64,000 nt of DNA from Streptomyces sp. RB17 (GCF_009604455.1 NZ_WEGL01000005.1:434001-498000), one strand, 5' to 3'. Positions 1-9,115 are shown, counted from the stretch's first letter. Numbers and translations are program-made. The notes: a model not told the origin generated them from the letters alone.

Positions 1-122
1 ACGGTGGGGACGCCGTTGACCACGCGCGAGACGGTCTTGATGGCTACTCCGGCCAGCGCCGCGACCTCACGCATGGTGGGGCGGCTGCGGGTCGACCGGG
101 GCGGTGCCTCGCCCTGAGTCAT
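1..122 (-). CDS. LacI-family transcriptional repressor, N-terminal part only
   Basis: Only the first 40 or so codons lie in the window; the gene runs off the left edge. The visible protein is a short basic tail followed by a LacI-type helix-turn-helix (MREVAALAGVAIKTVSRVVNG), the DNA-binding headpiece of the LacI/GalR family. The start is the ATG at 122 on the minus strand, preceded by a GGAGA ribosome binding site. It is transcribed away from the sugar ABC transporter beginning at 272, so it is the likely sugar-responsive repressor of that operon and of itself; a perfect palindrome CAACCGGTTG lies just upstream of its ribosome binding site. The effector-binding domain is not visible, so the ligand cannot be inferred. 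Confidence 0.85.
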   Translation of the reverse strand, partial: MTQGEAPPRSTRSRPTMREVAALAGVAIKTVSRVVNGVPT

Positions 123-131
123 CGTTGTCTC

Positions 132-141
132 CAACCGGTTG
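132..141. promoter_or_regulatory. Candidate LacI-family operator (CAACCGGTTG)
   Basis: A perfect 10-bp palindrome with the central CG typical of LacI-family operators, placed between the lacI-type gene and the divergent ABC transporter. It abuts the repressor's own ribosome binding site, so it could serve autoregulation. Binding is inferred. Confidence 0.45.
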
Positions 142-221
142 CGCGTTACCTACTCGTTGCCCACGCATGTCTATCAGCGTCTTGACGGGCTCGTCCATAC
201 AGGCCCAGTATCTCGCCAAGT

Positions 222-229
222 CAACGTTG
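222..229. promoter_or_regulatory. Candidate LacI-family operator (CAACGTTG)
   Basis: A palindromic CAACGTTG about 43 bases before the start of the sugar-binding lipoprotein gene, with a partial repeat (CAACGT) right after it. The same 8-mer occurs upstream of the GH2 glycosidase at 47881-47888. An operator role is inferred. Confidence 0.4.
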
Positions 230-271
230 TCTCAACGTCGGCCAAGGGACGGCTCCGAAAGGGATCAAGCC

Positions 272-1399
272 ATGAACATCTCCTCCAGCCAGGTGTCGAG
301 CCGCCGCAGTCGGCGTACCGGAGTGGCTGCGATCGGCGTCAGCATCTGCCTCGGCGCCACGCTCGCGGCCTGCGGTTCTTCGAACGGAAGCTCCTCCTCG
401 TCCGCCTCGGGCGGCGGCGGCAAGGTGGGTGTCTCGCTGATCCTGAAGACACTCACCAACCCCTACTTCGTGAGCATGGAGAAGGACGCCAAGACCCAGG
501 CCGCCAAGGACAACGTGAGTCTCACGGTGGCGGCGGGCAACACCGACGGCGACACCCAGACCCAGATCACCGCCATCGACAACGCCATATCCCGCGGCGA
601 CAAGGGCATCCTCATCACCACCAACGGCGACGCCGTGAACGCCGCCCTGAACCGGGCCAAGCAGGCCGGCCTGTTCGTGATCGCCCTGGACACCGCGCCC
701 AACCCGGCCGGCGTCGCGGACATCACCTACGCCACCGACAACGAGCAGGCGGGCAAGCTCGACGGGCAGTACGCGGCGGCCGCCCTGAACGGCAAGCCCG
801 CGGTCATCGCCATGCTCGACCTGTTCAACAACCAGGTCGTCTCCGTCGACATCAACCGCGACCACGGCTTCCTGGAAGGCATGGGCATCGACCCGGGCAG
901 CAAGACCGAGAACGGCAAGGAAGCCAAGTCCGGCAAGTACACCGGCGGCAAGGGCGGCAGCTACACGATCGCCTGCCACCAGCCCACCCAGGGCGCCATC
1001 GACGGCGGCCGCACCGCGATGGAGAACTGCCTGTCCGCCAACCCGAACATCAACGTCGTCTACGCCATCAACGAACCTGCGGGCGAAGGCGCGTACAACG
1101 CACTGAAGGCGGCCGGCAAGGAGAAGAACGTTGCGATCTACGCGATCGACGGCAGCTGCGCCGGCCTGAAGAACGTCACGAGCGGCGAGTTCGCCGCCGA
1201 CGCGGTGCAGTACCCGGGCAAGATGGCGTCCCTCGGTGTCAGCTCCATCGCCAAGCTGGCCCGCGGCGGCAGCAAGCCCAGCGTGACCGACGGCAAGGCC
1301 TTCTACGACACCGGCACCGCCCTCGCCGCCGCCAAGCCCCTCGGCGGCCTGACCGTGCAGTCCCCGTCGCAGGCCGCCTCCGCCTGCTGGGGCAACTGA
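272..1399 (+). CDS. Sugar ABC transporter substrate-binding lipoprotein (ribose/fructose type)
   Basis: This 375-residue exported lipoprotein is predicted to capture a monosaccharide for the permease and ATPase that follow. A basic N-terminus and hydrophobic stretch end in the lipobox LAAC at about residue 36, followed by a Ser/Gly linker. The mature part reads as a periplasmic-binding-protein type I fold of the RbsB/FrcB kind, opening with VSLILKTLTNPYFVSMEKDA and including ITTNGDAVNAALNRAKQAG. The ATG at 272 is preferred over the upstream in-frame start because it has a GAAAGGGA site and gives a complete signal peptide. The substrate (fructose, ribose or another sugar) cannot be settled from sequence. 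Confidence 0.9.
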   Translation: MNISSSQVSSRRSRRTGVAAIGVSICLGATLAACGSSNGSSSSSASGGGGKVGVSLILKTLTNPYFVSMEKDAKTQAAKDNVSLTVAAGNTDGDTQTQITAIDNAISRGDKGILITTNGDAVNAALNRAKQAGLFVIALDTAPNPAGVADITYATDNEQAGKLDGQYAAAALNGKPAVIAMLDLFNNQVVSVDINRDHGFLEGMGIDPGSKTENGKEAKSGKYTGGKGGSYTIACHQPTQGAIDGGRTAMENCLSANPNINVVYAINEPAGEGAYNALKAAGKEKNVAIYAIDGSCAGLKNVTSGEFAADAVQYPGKMASLGVSSIAKLARGGSKPSVTDGKAFYDTGTALAAAKPLGGLTVQSPSQAASACWGN

Positions 1400-1435
1400 C
1401 ACCCCAAGCGGGGTGCGACTGCCCCGAGCCGGGTG

Positions 1436-1464
1436 CGGCGCCGGAAGCCACCGTGATGGCGCCG
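1436..1464. terminator. Intercistronic hairpin
   Basis: Arms CGGCGCC and GGCGCCG form a 7-bp stem around a 15-base loop between the binding-protein and permease genes. Such hairpins often trim expression of downstream transporter genes relative to the abundant binding protein; here that is inference. Confidence 0.3.
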
Positions 1465-1528
1465 GCGACGCACCCGCACCGCACGAGCCCATGAGCCCGT
1501 ACCAGGGAAGACACCGGAAGGACCCCCT

Positions 1529-2563
1529 GTGACCACCCACGTGGACCCTCAAGCCACACCGGCACCGGCGGAGGAGCTCCTCAACCGGCCCGCCACCCCC
1601 ACCCAGCGCATCCACTCGGTGCTGCACCGCCAGCCCGCACTCAGCCCGGCGATCGTCCTGGTGCTCGCCGCTGTGGTGTTCTCCCTGGTCAACGACCGCT
1701 TCTACGCGCTGCAGAACCTCTCGCTGGTCATCCAGCAAGTAGCGGTCATCGGCTCGCTGGCCGTCGGGCAGACGGTCATCATCCTCACTGCCGGCATCGA
1801 CCTGTCCATCGGCGCGGTCATGGTGCTCGCCTCGCTGCTGATGTCGAAGCTCGTCGCGGACAACCACTGGCCGGGCGGGGTGGCCCTGCTCGCCGGGGCG
1901 GCCGTGGCCATCGCCGCGCAGGCTTTGAACGGACTGCTGGTCACCAAGATCAAGCTGCCGCCGTTCATCGTCACCCTCGGCACCCTCAGCATCTTCACCG
2001 CGATCACCCTCATCTACGCCAAGGGCCAGACCGTCGCCCTGCAACCGGGCAACATCCTCATGTGGACCGCCAACACGGTCTCCGTCGGGCAGCTGAACCT
2101 GACCAACGGCGTGCTGATCATGATCGCCCTGTACGCGGTGATCGGCTACGCCCTGCGCTACACCGCCTGGGGCCGGCACCTGTACGCCGTGGGCGACGAC
2201 GTCGAGGCGGCCCGCCTGGCCGGCATCTCCGTCAACCGGGTGCTGCTGAGCGCCTACATGGTCGGCGGTTTCGCCATCGCCGTCGGCGCCTGGATCCTGG
2301 TCGGCCGGGTCGGCGGCGGCGACCCCAACAGCGGCCTCAACGCCAACCTGCAGTCCATCACCGCGGTCGTCATCGGCGGCACCAGCCTGTTCGGCGGACG
2401 TGGTGTGGTGCTCGGCTCGCTGATCGGCGCGCTCATCGTCCAGGTCTTCGTCAACGGCCTCGCGCTGGCCGGCATCGACCCCAACTACCAAGTCCTCGCA
2501 GTCGGCATCCTGGTGATCGCGGCTGTCTCCGTCGACCAGTGGATCCGGAGTGTGAAGTCGTGA
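1529..2563 (+). CDS. Sugar ABC transporter permease (RbsC/FrcC type)
   Basis: A 344-residue polytopic membrane protein of the BPD_transp_2 permease family that forms the channel of the sugar importer. After a soluble N-terminus of about 40 residues there are eight or more hydrophobic segments; family hallmarks include AVGQTVIILTAGIDLSIGAVM and AVVIGGTSLFGGRGVVLGSLIGA. The start is a GTG with GGAAGGA upstream. Its stop codon overlaps the GTG start of the ATPase gene, indicating translational coupling. It works with the binding lipoprotein at 272 and the ATPase at 2560. Confidence 0.92.
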   Translation: MTTHVDPQATPAPAEELLNRPATPTQRIHSVLHRQPALSPAIVLVLAAVVFSLVNDRFYALQNLSLVIQQVAVIGSLAVGQTVIILTAGIDLSIGAVMVLASLLMSKLVADNHWPGGVALLAGAAVAIAAQALNGLLVTKIKLPPFIVTLGTLSIFTAITLIYAKGQTVALQPGNILMWTANTVSVGQLNLTNGVLIMIALYAVIGYALRYTAWGRHLYAVGDDVEAARLAGISVNRVLLSAYMVGGFAIAVGAWILVGRVGGGDPNSGLNANLQSITAVVIGGTSLFGGRGVVLGSLIGALIVQVFVNGLALAGIDPNYQVLAVGILVIAAVSVDQWIRSVKS

Positions 2564-3342
2564 CCACCGCCACCGCCCCCGTCCTCGAAGCCAAGGGCCT
2601 GGTCAAGCTCTTCGGCAAGGTCGTCGGTCTGAACGACGTCGACCTCACCCTCCACCCCGGCGAGGTCCTCGCCGTCATCGGCGACAACGGCGCGGGCAAG
2701 TCCACGCTGATCAAGTGCCTGTCCGGAGCCCTCGTACCCGACCGGGGCAGCCTCTTCGTGGGTGGCAAGGAGGTCCACTTCAAGCGGCCACAGGACGCCC
2801 GCGAAGCAGGCATCGAGACGGTCTACCAGACCCTGGCCGTCGCCCCCGCGCTGGACATCGCCAGCAACCTGTTCCTCGCCCGGGAAATCCGCCGCAAGGG
2901 CGTACTCGGCTCGGTGTTCCGCATGCTCGACACCAGCGAGATGAAGCGCCAGGCGTCCGACCACATCAAGCGGCTCGGCATCGGCACCCTGCAGAACATC
3001 AACCAGGCCGTGGAAACCCTTTCGGGCGGCCAGCGGCAGTGCGTGGCCGTCGCCCGGACGGCGGCCTTCGGCGGCCGCGTCGTCATCCTCGACGAGCCGA
3101 CCGCCGCCCTCGGCGTCCGCGAGACCGGACAGGTCCTCAAGCTGGTGCGCGACCTGCGCGACCAGGGCCTTGGCATCATCCTCATCAGCCACAACATGCC
3201 CAACGTCTTCGAGGTCGCCGACCGCATCCACATCCAGCGACTCGGCGGCTGCGCGGGCGTCATCACGCCGCAGTCGCACTCCATGGAGGACGCGGTGGCC
3301 ATCATGACGGGCGCGAAGAAGCTCGCCCCCGAAGCGAGCTGA
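2560..3342 (+). CDS. Sugar ABC transporter ATP-binding protein (single-domain, FrcA type)
   Basis: A 260-residue ATPase energising the upstream permease. Walker A is GDNGAGKST, the signature is LSGGQRQ and Walker B is VVILDEPTAAL, with a switch histidine in LISHNM. It has one nucleotide-binding domain, unlike the duplicated RbsA, so it matches the FrcA-like subgroup. The GTG start overlaps the permease stop. The C-terminus is short after the switch region, as usual for this subgroup. Confidence 0.93.
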   Translation: MTTATAPVLEAKGLVKLFGKVVGLNDVDLTLHPGEVLAVIGDNGAGKSTLIKCLSGALVPDRGSLFVGGKEVHFKRPQDAREAGIETVYQTLAVAPALDIASNLFLAREIRRKGVLGSVFRMLDTSEMKRQASDHIKRLGIGTLQNINQAVETLSGGQRQCVAVARTAAFGGRVVILDEPTAALGVRETGQVLKLVRDLRDQGLGIILISHNMPNVFEVADRIHIQRLGGCAGVITPQSHSMEDAVAIMTGAKKLAPEAS

Positions 3343-3359
3343 GAGGAACACAGGGGGAC

Positions 3360-4373
3360 ATGACCGCCGAGTACCGGATCGCCGAGGACCGCCTCGGCGG
3401 CGAACCCACCCTCATCGTCTCCGCGCCGGACGATTCGACACGCGTCGTCCTCGCCCGGCGCGGAGCGACGCTGCTGAGCTGGCAGGCCAGACTCGGCTCG
3501 GCCGGCCGGCTGAAGGAGCTGACGGACGGCTACCGCGACGAGAAGGAACTCCTCTCCCAGGACGGCGTACGCGCCGGCCTGATGGTCCCCTTCACCAACC
3601 GGATAGCCGACGGCCGCTACCGCTACGACGGACACGACCACGACCTGCTCCCCGGCCGGTACGGAGACCGCCTGATCTACCACGGCTTCGCACGCGAGGC
3701 ACCGTTCGAACTCGTCCGTGCCACCACGACGGCCGACTCCGCCCGCCTGCTGTTGCACACCACGAGCATCAGACCGGGCCGGCACCCCGGCTACCCGTTC
3801 GCCCTCGACCTCGAAGCCGAATACACCATCGGCGAGAGGGGGTTGAGCATCGAGATCCGCGCGACGAACGTCGGCGACACGACTGCCCCCTACGCGGCGG
3901 GCTGGCACCCGTACTTCACCCTCTCGCGGCCCATCGATGATCTGGTCCTGCAGATCCCCGCGCGCACCGTGATCCGCACCGACCCATCCCTCATCCCGCT
4001 GCCCGGTGAGGACGCCCTGCTCCCCCTGGACGACTGCCCCGGCATGGACTTCCGGGCACCGAAGCGAGTCGGCGACGCGGTCATCGACGCCTGCTACGCG
4101 GACCTGACCCCCGGCCCCGACGGCCGGATCGAGACGGTACTGACCAATCCGGCGACCGGCGAGGAACTGCGGGTGTGGCAGTACGGAGGGTTCATGCACG
4201 TCTTCACCGGAGACACCCTGGCCCGCGATCAGCGCACTTCCATCGCCCTGGAACCCGTCGAGACGATGACCGACGCCTTCAACCGCCCTGAACACGCCGC
4301 CGCCCTCACCCTGGAACCCGGAAAGCGCCGCGAGTTCAGCCTCGGGGTCGCGTACGGGGCTTCAGGGACGTGA
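3360..4373 (+). CDS. Aldose 1-epimerase (galactose mutarotase family)
   Basis: A 337-residue mutarotase-fold protein that would interconvert alpha and beta anomers of the sugar imported by the preceding operon. Family features include NRIADGRYRYDG near residue 80, the central His in IYHGFARE, and AGWHPYFTL, which carries the conserved His of the active site. The ATG at 3360 follows AGGAACACAGGGGG and lies 17 bases after the ATPase stop, so it is the last gene of the transporter operon. Substrate specificity is unknown. Confidence 0.85.
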   Translation: MTAEYRIAEDRLGGEPTLIVSAPDDSTRVVLARRGATLLSWQARLGSAGRLKELTDGYRDEKELLSQDGVRAGLMVPFTNRIADGRYRYDGHDHDLLPGRYGDRLIYHGFAREAPFELVRATTTADSARLLLHTTSIRPGRHPGYPFALDLEAEYTIGERGLSIEIRATNVGDTTAPYAAGWHPYFTLSRPIDDLVLQIPARTVIRTDPSLIPLPGEDALLPLDDCPGMDFRAPKRVGDAVIDACYADLTPGPDGRIETVLTNPATGEELRVWQYGGFMHVFTGDTLARDQRTSIALEPVETMTDAFNRPEHAAALTLEPGKRREFSLGVAYGASGT

Positions 4374-4622
4374 CACGCGGCGACGGCATGACCCGTGCCC
4401 ACGGTGCCCGCCCAGTCCTTCCTCGTGCCTCGCCACCTGGGTTGCTCCGGTCGGCGACAACCAGGAGACAATCGAGCGCGCGGTGATTGCCGGAGTTCAA
4501 GCTCTCGTCTGCCGCTTCGATGATCAACGGCCAAGCGGATTCCGAACCATCTCTGTCGACCGCATCATCTTCAGCCGTGAGTGGGCGGGCGTTCGGTGCG
4601 CGCCGCACCTCAGGAGACCTTC

Positions 4623-4911
4623 ATGAACGAACTACTCACCGAGGCGATCGAAGCCCACGGCGGGAACACCCGCAGGCGGCAGCTGACTCAGGCGCGAGCC
4701 ACCGCTTGTCAGCGGTGGTCGTCTGTTCGCCGTGAAAGGCTTGCCGCAGGATCCCGCGCCGCGGGAGATGACCGTTCTCCTCCACGAGGAGCACGCCTCG
4801 GTCAAACCCTTCGGCAACCGCGCCTACTTCAACGGCTACGCCCTGTGGACCTACCTCACCACGCCGTTCCTGCCGGCCATGCCCGACCTCAGCGACATCC
4901 GCTTCAGCTGA
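4623..4911 (+). pseudogene. Remnant of a conserved Streptomyces hypothetical protein (MNELLTEAIEAHGG family)
   Basis: A good AGGAGA ribosome binding site precedes an ATG encoding MNELLTEAIEAHGG, the N-terminus of a hypothetical protein family I recall from Streptomyces. The reading frame then shifts: from about 4699 a different frame gives SGGRLFAVKGLPQDPAPRE, followed directly by RAYFNGYALWTYLTTPF and a stop at 4909. In the intact family a long segment separates these two parts, so the gene carries both a frameshift and an internal deletion. No function is assigned. Confidence 0.6.
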
Positions 4912-4975
4912 CAGCAAGGCGCCGCCGGTGGCCGTACAGCAGCGAAGTACAGCAACCACGTCCAGATGCCGCGTC

Positions 4976-6046
4976 CTACTCGTCGTCTTTGTCCCGGCCG
5001 TCTTCGAAGATGAAGAGCGGTTTGGCGCCATGAGCGGGCGTTTCGGCGAACGAGATGGCCTCAGCGAAGCGTTCGAGCGGGAACGGCCGGCCTGGGGGGA
5101 TGCTCAGCACTCCATCAACGACGAGAGTGCGAACCTCGGACAGCGCGTCCAGCGCATCCGCAGGTGAGGCCGTGCCGAACCAGCGGTTCAGCCAGAAGCC
5201 ACGGACCACTTTGGACTCGTAGATGACCGAGCGCGCCTGCAGCGGGATCGTCAGCGCCGCTGGGTCGGTCTGCCGATGGGTGGAGAGCGCGCCGTAGACC
5301 ACGACCTCTCCTCCCGGAGCCAGTGCCTGCGACACCTGGGCACCTACGGCGCCCGCGACACAGTCGATGGCCTTGCGCACGCCGGCCGGTCCTGCAATCT
5401 CGGTCACACGCTGCAACAGGTCTTCGTCCTCAGTGCAGATGACCTCGTCGCCGCCGAGCGCCTTGATCTCCTCAACGGCATCGCGCCGCCGCACCACATT
5501 GATCGTGCGAATTCCCAGATGCCTGGCCAGCTGAATGACGAGCCGGCCGACGGTGGAGCCCGCCGCCGTCTGCAACAACCGTTCTCCCGGCTGTACGTCG
5601 AGTTCGCGTGCCACCAGGAGCAGCGCGGTCAACGGGTTGACAGCGAGTTGACAGGCGCTGGAGTCGCTCAGACGGTCGGGGACGGGCAGAAGCCGGTGTG
5701 TATCGGCGACAAGGTATTCCTGCCAGGTGCCGGCCGCACGGGGCCCGGGTACGGCCGGGACAGCAACGGCCACCACGCGCTCGCCGATCTTCAGTCCCTC
5801 GGTATCCGGACCCAGGGCCTCAATACGGCCCACGCATTCCATGTGCCCCCCGACAGTGGGAAACTCGGGGGAGAAGCCGTAGCGACCACGCAACACGTGC
5901 AGATCGCTGGCGTGAATCGGAGTCGCCTTCACACGGATCAACGCCTGGCCGGCTTCCGGCGTGGGAACAGGCCGGGATTCCAGCCGCAGGACATCGTTCG
6001 GCTCGCCGACCTCTCCGGCCACGAGCGCGCGCATGGATTGCGGCAT
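4976..6046 (-). CDS. Zinc-independent MDR oxidoreductase (quinone / enoyl reductase type)
   Basis: A 356-residue medium-chain dehydrogenase/reductase. The N-terminal GroES-like part (ATPIHASDLHVLRGRYG) lacks the catalytic zinc cysteine of alcohol dehydrogenases, and the nucleotide-binding motif is QTAAGSTVGRLVIQLARHLG, as in mitochondrial-type trans-2-enoyl reductases and quinone reductases. It probably uses NADPH to reduce an electrophilic alkene or quinone. The ATG at 6046 is chosen over an upstream ATG because GAAAGG precedes it. It stands alone between two gene remnants, so its context gives no substrate. Confidence 0.85.
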   Translation of the reverse strand: MPQSMRALVAGEVGEPNDVLRLESRPVPTPEAGQALIRVKATPIHASDLHVLRGRYGFSPEFPTVGGHMECVGRIEALGPDTEGLKIGERVVAVAVPAVPGPRAAGTWQEYLVADTHRLLPVPDRLSDSSACQLAVNPLTALLLVARELDVQPGERLLQTAAGSTVGRLVIQLARHLGIRTINVVRRRDAVEEIKALGGDEVICTEDEDLLQRVTEIAGPAGVRKAIDCVAGAVGAQVSQALAPGGEVVVYGALSTHRQTDPAALTIPLQARSVIYESKVVRGFWLNRWFGTASPADALDALSEVRTLVVDGVLSIPPGRPFPLERFAEAISFAETPAHGAKPLFIFEDGRDKDDE

Positions 6047-6464
6047 GAGCGACCTTTCGTCTCTCAGCGCCCCGACGGACACGGCGGACGTTCGGGCAGC
6101 GACGACGTAACCTCCGGCGGCCCTCGGCGCCCTGTGTACAGCTCGCCGCGCCTGACCGATCGCCGGGGGCCACCCTGCACTCCTCCCAGCTTGCGCTCCC
6201 TCCCCAGCGCTGTCATGTCATAAGCAGCCTTGCCCCCTGACGCGAGGCGCGCGACGCCATGAGAGCCGCACCAACGCGCCGGGCTGTGATGAAGGGGTAG
6301 GCCACTCCGCAGACAGCCGCACATGAACGCGGGTGAAGGACTCCGCACGCGCCCCGAGCGATCACCGACGGACTTGGTCGCCGTCGACGAAGGCGCGTCA
6401 GCGGTGGTGGCTGTGCCGGCCGAGGGCCGCCACGGGGGTCGCCTGGGCGGGACCACTGCAGTAG
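6047..6464. other. Intergenic stretch with no recognised gene
   Basis: About 420 bases between the oxidoreductase start and the decarboxylase remnant. Open frames exist on both strands but show no recognisable motifs. The part next to 6047 should hold the oxidoreductase promoter. Confidence 0.5.
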
Positions 6465-6690
6465 GGGCGGTGGTCCAGTTGCTGACGGAGATGCGAAGGA
6501 CGTCGCGGCCCTTCCACCGCGAGCCGGACATCCACGCGATGCCGTCGGCGAGCAGCCGGGCCGTGACCTCGCGAGTGCGTTCGTCGTCGCCGAACGCGAC
6601 ACTGACCTGGGTGTAGACGACGTCGGTGAGAACGTGAGCGTTGTCGATGGCGGCGATCTGCTCGGCGATCGACCGCGGGGCTGCGGGCTG
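6465..6690 (-). pseudogene. C-terminal remnant of a PLP-dependent decarboxylase/aminotransferase
   Basis: Reading the minus strand downward from 6690 gives about 75 codons without a start codon, beginning RSIAEQIAAIDNAHVL and ending GIAWMSGSRWKGRDVLRISVSNWTT. This matches the C-terminal end of pyridoxal-phosphate decarboxylases of group II as I know them. A stop codon lies immediately upstream in the same frame, and after SNWTT the expected final helix is absent. It is a fragment of a lost gene. Confidence 0.6.
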
Positions 6691-6779
6691 TCACCATCCT
6701 TCCGGTGAGTCGGGCCGGTCGGCGCTCGAGGAACGCGGTGATGCCTCCGGCAGGTGTCTCTCCGCGGCTGGGGCGGACG

Positions 6780-7823
6780 TCAGCTGGGAAGTGTTCGCCG
6801 GGCCCGGTGGCGCAGGGTGGCCGTGGCCAGCAGGCCCAGCGCCGAGGTCGCACCGGTCAGGAGGATGCCGGTGAGGGCCGGTCCTTCGGGAAGTGCGGAG
6901 GCATGGATCCAGCGGATGGTGAAGTTGGTGGATGCCGCCACGGGGAAGCTGAAGATCCACAGGCCCGGATGGAACGAGGGCTGGCGCAGCTCGGGCAGGA
7001 GGAAGACGACGAGGAGGACGGTGAAGAGCAGGGTCCCGGCGAAGCCGTAGCCGACGGCGTCGAAGACGCCCTTGTGGGCGGCGGTCCACGCGATTCCGCC
7101 GGTCGCGGGGGGAATGGTCAGGACGGTGAGGGCCGGGCGGGCTGGTCCGGGCAGGGGGCCGGTGGTGACGAGGCTGCTGAGGATGACGGTGCCGAAGGCG
7201 AGCCAGTACAGCAGCCCCACCGCGAAGGCGGCGTCGGCGACACCGGGCACCCTGAGCGTGGAGGCGACGGCACTGGCCACGAACGGTGCGGAGGAGACCG
7301 GCAGCAGATAGCCCGGGTGCAGGGCTGTCGCGCTCAGGGCGCCCGTGAGCCAGTGGGCGAGCAGGCGTGCGGCGATCAGGGCGGCCACGGTGAGGAACAC
7401 GGCGTAGACCCAGCGTGCCCCGGTGAGTTCGAACCGGGAGAAGTGGCCTGCGATCAGCATGCCGATGATGGGGATGTACCCGAGGGTGAAGCCATCGCCG
7501 GGATGACGCAGGTCGTGACGCAGGTTGCGCCATCGGGTCCCGCCATGGCGCAGGTACTGGGCCAGCAGCACCAACCAGATGAGACCGCTGACGGTGAACA
7601 GCGCGTCGCTGACCTGCAGAGCGGGCGGGAAGGTGGTTACCGCCGCCTGCCAGGCTCCGCCGAGGCCGGCGGCGCCGAGGGAGACGGACAGGAGCCTGAT
7701 CCGTGCGGCGCGGATCGCATGGGGAGCGTTGAGGTCGGAGACGATGTCGGCGGCTGGGTGCGCAGGCCCGCTGCCGCGCGGGGCCGTGCTGGTGAGCTCT
7801 GTCGTGTCGACCATGTCGGTCAT
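6780..7823 (-). CDS. TDT-family transporter (TehA / C4-dicarboxylate-like)
   Basis: A 347-residue membrane protein with about ten hydrophobic segments after a soluble N-terminus of about 40 residues. The pattern and motifs such as FPPALQVSDALF, FSRFELTGARWVYAVFL and WIFSFPVAASTNF fit the tellurite-resistance/dicarboxylate transporter (SLAC1-like) family, which moves small anions or dicarboxylates. The ATG at 7823 follows GAGG at about -10. It lies 74 bases downstream of the alcohol dehydrogenase on the same strand and may share its TetR-controlled promoter. Confidence 0.8.
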   Translation of the reverse strand: MTDMVDTTELTSTAPRGSGPAHPAADIVSDLNAPHAIRAARIRLLSVSLGAAGLGGAWQAAVTTFPPALQVSDALFTVSGLIWLVLLAQYLRHGGTRWRNLRHDLRHPGDGFTLGYIPIIGMLIAGHFSRFELTGARWVYAVFLTVAALIAARLLAHWLTGALSATALHPGYLLPVSSAPFVASAVASTLRVPGVADAAFAVGLLYWLAFGTVILSSLVTTGPLPGPARPALTVLTIPPATGGIAWTAAHKGVFDAVGYGFAGTLLFTVLLVVFLLPELRQPSFHPGLWIFSFPVAASTNFTIRWIHASALPEGPALTGILLTGATSALGLLATATLRHRARRTLPS

Positions 7824-7897
7824 GGGGGAACCTCGAGGGGATTGCCAGGGGCGCCGGGCCTGGACTGGCCTGCCCGGCGGCGCAGGTCGTGGCGTGG

Positions 7898-8914
7898 TCA
7901 GGCGTCCATGTCGAGGACGACGCGGAAGCGTGCCTTGCCCGAGAGCATCCGCTCGTAGGCGTCCGTGGCGTGGGTGAAGGGCATGGTCTCGGTGGACGGG
8001 CGGATGCCGTGGGCGAGGCTGAAGGCGAGGTTGTCCTCGTTCTGGATCGACGATCCGGTCAGGCTGCCGACGATGCGCCGGGTGCCGAAGATCAGGTCGG
8101 CCGTGGCGACCGTCAGCGGGTCGGGGGCGGCGCCGACGACCACCAGCGTCCCGCCCGGGGCCAGTCCGCGGACCAGGGGGTTCATGGACGTACCGCTGGA
8201 TGCCGTGGCAACGATGAGCGATGCGCCGCCCAGGTCGGCCAGCGCCGTGCCGGGGTCGGTGAGGGTGCTGTCGATGTACTCGTGGGCGCCCAACTGCCTG
8301 GCGAGTTTCTCCTTCTCCTGGCCGCGGGCGATGGCGGCCACGCGGTGTCCGAGGCTGCGTGAGTACTGCAGGGCCAGGTGACCGAGCCCGCCGATCCCCT
8401 GTACAGCGACCAGGGTGCCCGCGCGGGTGGGGGCCTGCTGGAGCGCGGTGAGGGTGGTCAGTCCGGCGCACAGCAGCGGGGCCGCCTCGACGGCGGGCAT
8501 GCCGTCGGGGATGCGCACCAGTCCGCTCGCGCGGGCGTAGGTCACCTCCGCGTATCCGCCGTCGACGGTCGTTCCCGTCTGCTCCTGGTTCAGGCAGTTG
8601 ACGAAGTCGCCCCGGCGGCACGGTTCGCACTGCCAGCAGTGCCCGTTCAGGAAGCCGACGCCGACGCGGTCGCCGGGCCGCCAGGCGGTGACACCCGCGC
8701 CCACGGCATCGATCACGCCGACGATCTCGTGGCCGGGGACGACGGGGTGTGACGGGTCGGGGCGCAGTCCCTCCACGGCCAGCACGTCGGAGTGGCAGAC
8801 ACCGCATGCCTCCACTCTGAGCCGGACGTGCCCGGGCTCCGGGTCTACCAGCTCGCGCTCGACGAGCCGGAGCTGGTGGACACCGGTGGCCTCGAATGCT
8901 CGGTAGGCGGACAT
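7898..8914 (-). CDS. Zinc-dependent alcohol dehydrogenase (AdhP type)
   Basis: A 338-residue MDR alcohol dehydrogenase. Catalytic zinc ligands are visible in CGVCHSD and PGHEIVG; the structural zinc lobe is GHCWQCEPCRRGDFVNC with four cysteines; the NAD-binding motif is GIGGLGHLALQ. It should oxidise alcohols or reduce aldehydes with NAD(H). The ATG at 8914 has GAGGAG upstream. It is transcribed divergently from the TetR gene at 9135, and the space between them holds repeated TGACCGGTCA palindromes, so it is almost certainly TetR-controlled. Confidence 0.92.
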   Translation of the reverse strand: MSAYRAFEATGVHQLRLVERELVDPEPGHVRLRVEACGVCHSDVLAVEGLRPDPSHPVVPGHEIVGVIDAVGAGVTAWRPGDRVGVGFLNGHCWQCEPCRRGDFVNCLNQEQTGTTVDGGYAEVTYARASGLVRIPDGMPAVEAAPLLCAGLTTLTALQQAPTRAGTLVAVQGIGGLGHLALQYSRSLGHRVAAIARGQEKEKLARQLGAHEYIDSTLTDPGTALADLGGASLIVATASSGTSMNPLVRGLAPGGTLVVVGAAPDPLTVATADLIFGTRRIVGSLTGSSIQNEDNLAFSLAHGIRPSTETMPFTHATDAYERMLSGKARFRVVLDMDA

Positions 8915-8980
8915 GACGTTTCTCCTCGGTGCTGCCTCGGCCGACACGTGGAGGGCGGAGGGCTGGGGCGGGGGCCGGCA

Positions 8981-9115
8981 TTCAATATGACCGGTCACTT
9001 CAATATGACCGGTCACTTTAACTTGGTCAAGCAGGTCCGAGGGCCGAACCGTGGGCATCGTGACGAGCCGCCTCCACGGTGACGGGGGTTTGACCCGAAC
9101 CAAGGTGACCGGACA
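8981..9115. promoter_or_regulatory. TetR operator cluster: two tandem TTCAATATGACCGGTCAC units plus one inverted copy
   Basis: The 18-bp unit TTCAATATGACCGGTCAC occurs at 8981-8998 and again directly at 8999-9016; each contains the perfect palindrome TGACCGGTCA. A third, slightly diverged copy lies inverted at about 9102-9120 (TGACCGGACA followed by TATTGG), just before the TetR start. Three sites between divergent genes fit autoregulation by the TetR protein and repression of the dehydrogenase. Confidence 0.75.

Noticed and set aside
221..2491. A 756-codon open frame on the minus strand across the sugar transporter genes
   Set aside because: It is opposite to clear lipoprotein and permease genes with full family motifs; its composition (Asp, Gly, Val and His-rich) is that of an antisense frame in GC-rich DNA.
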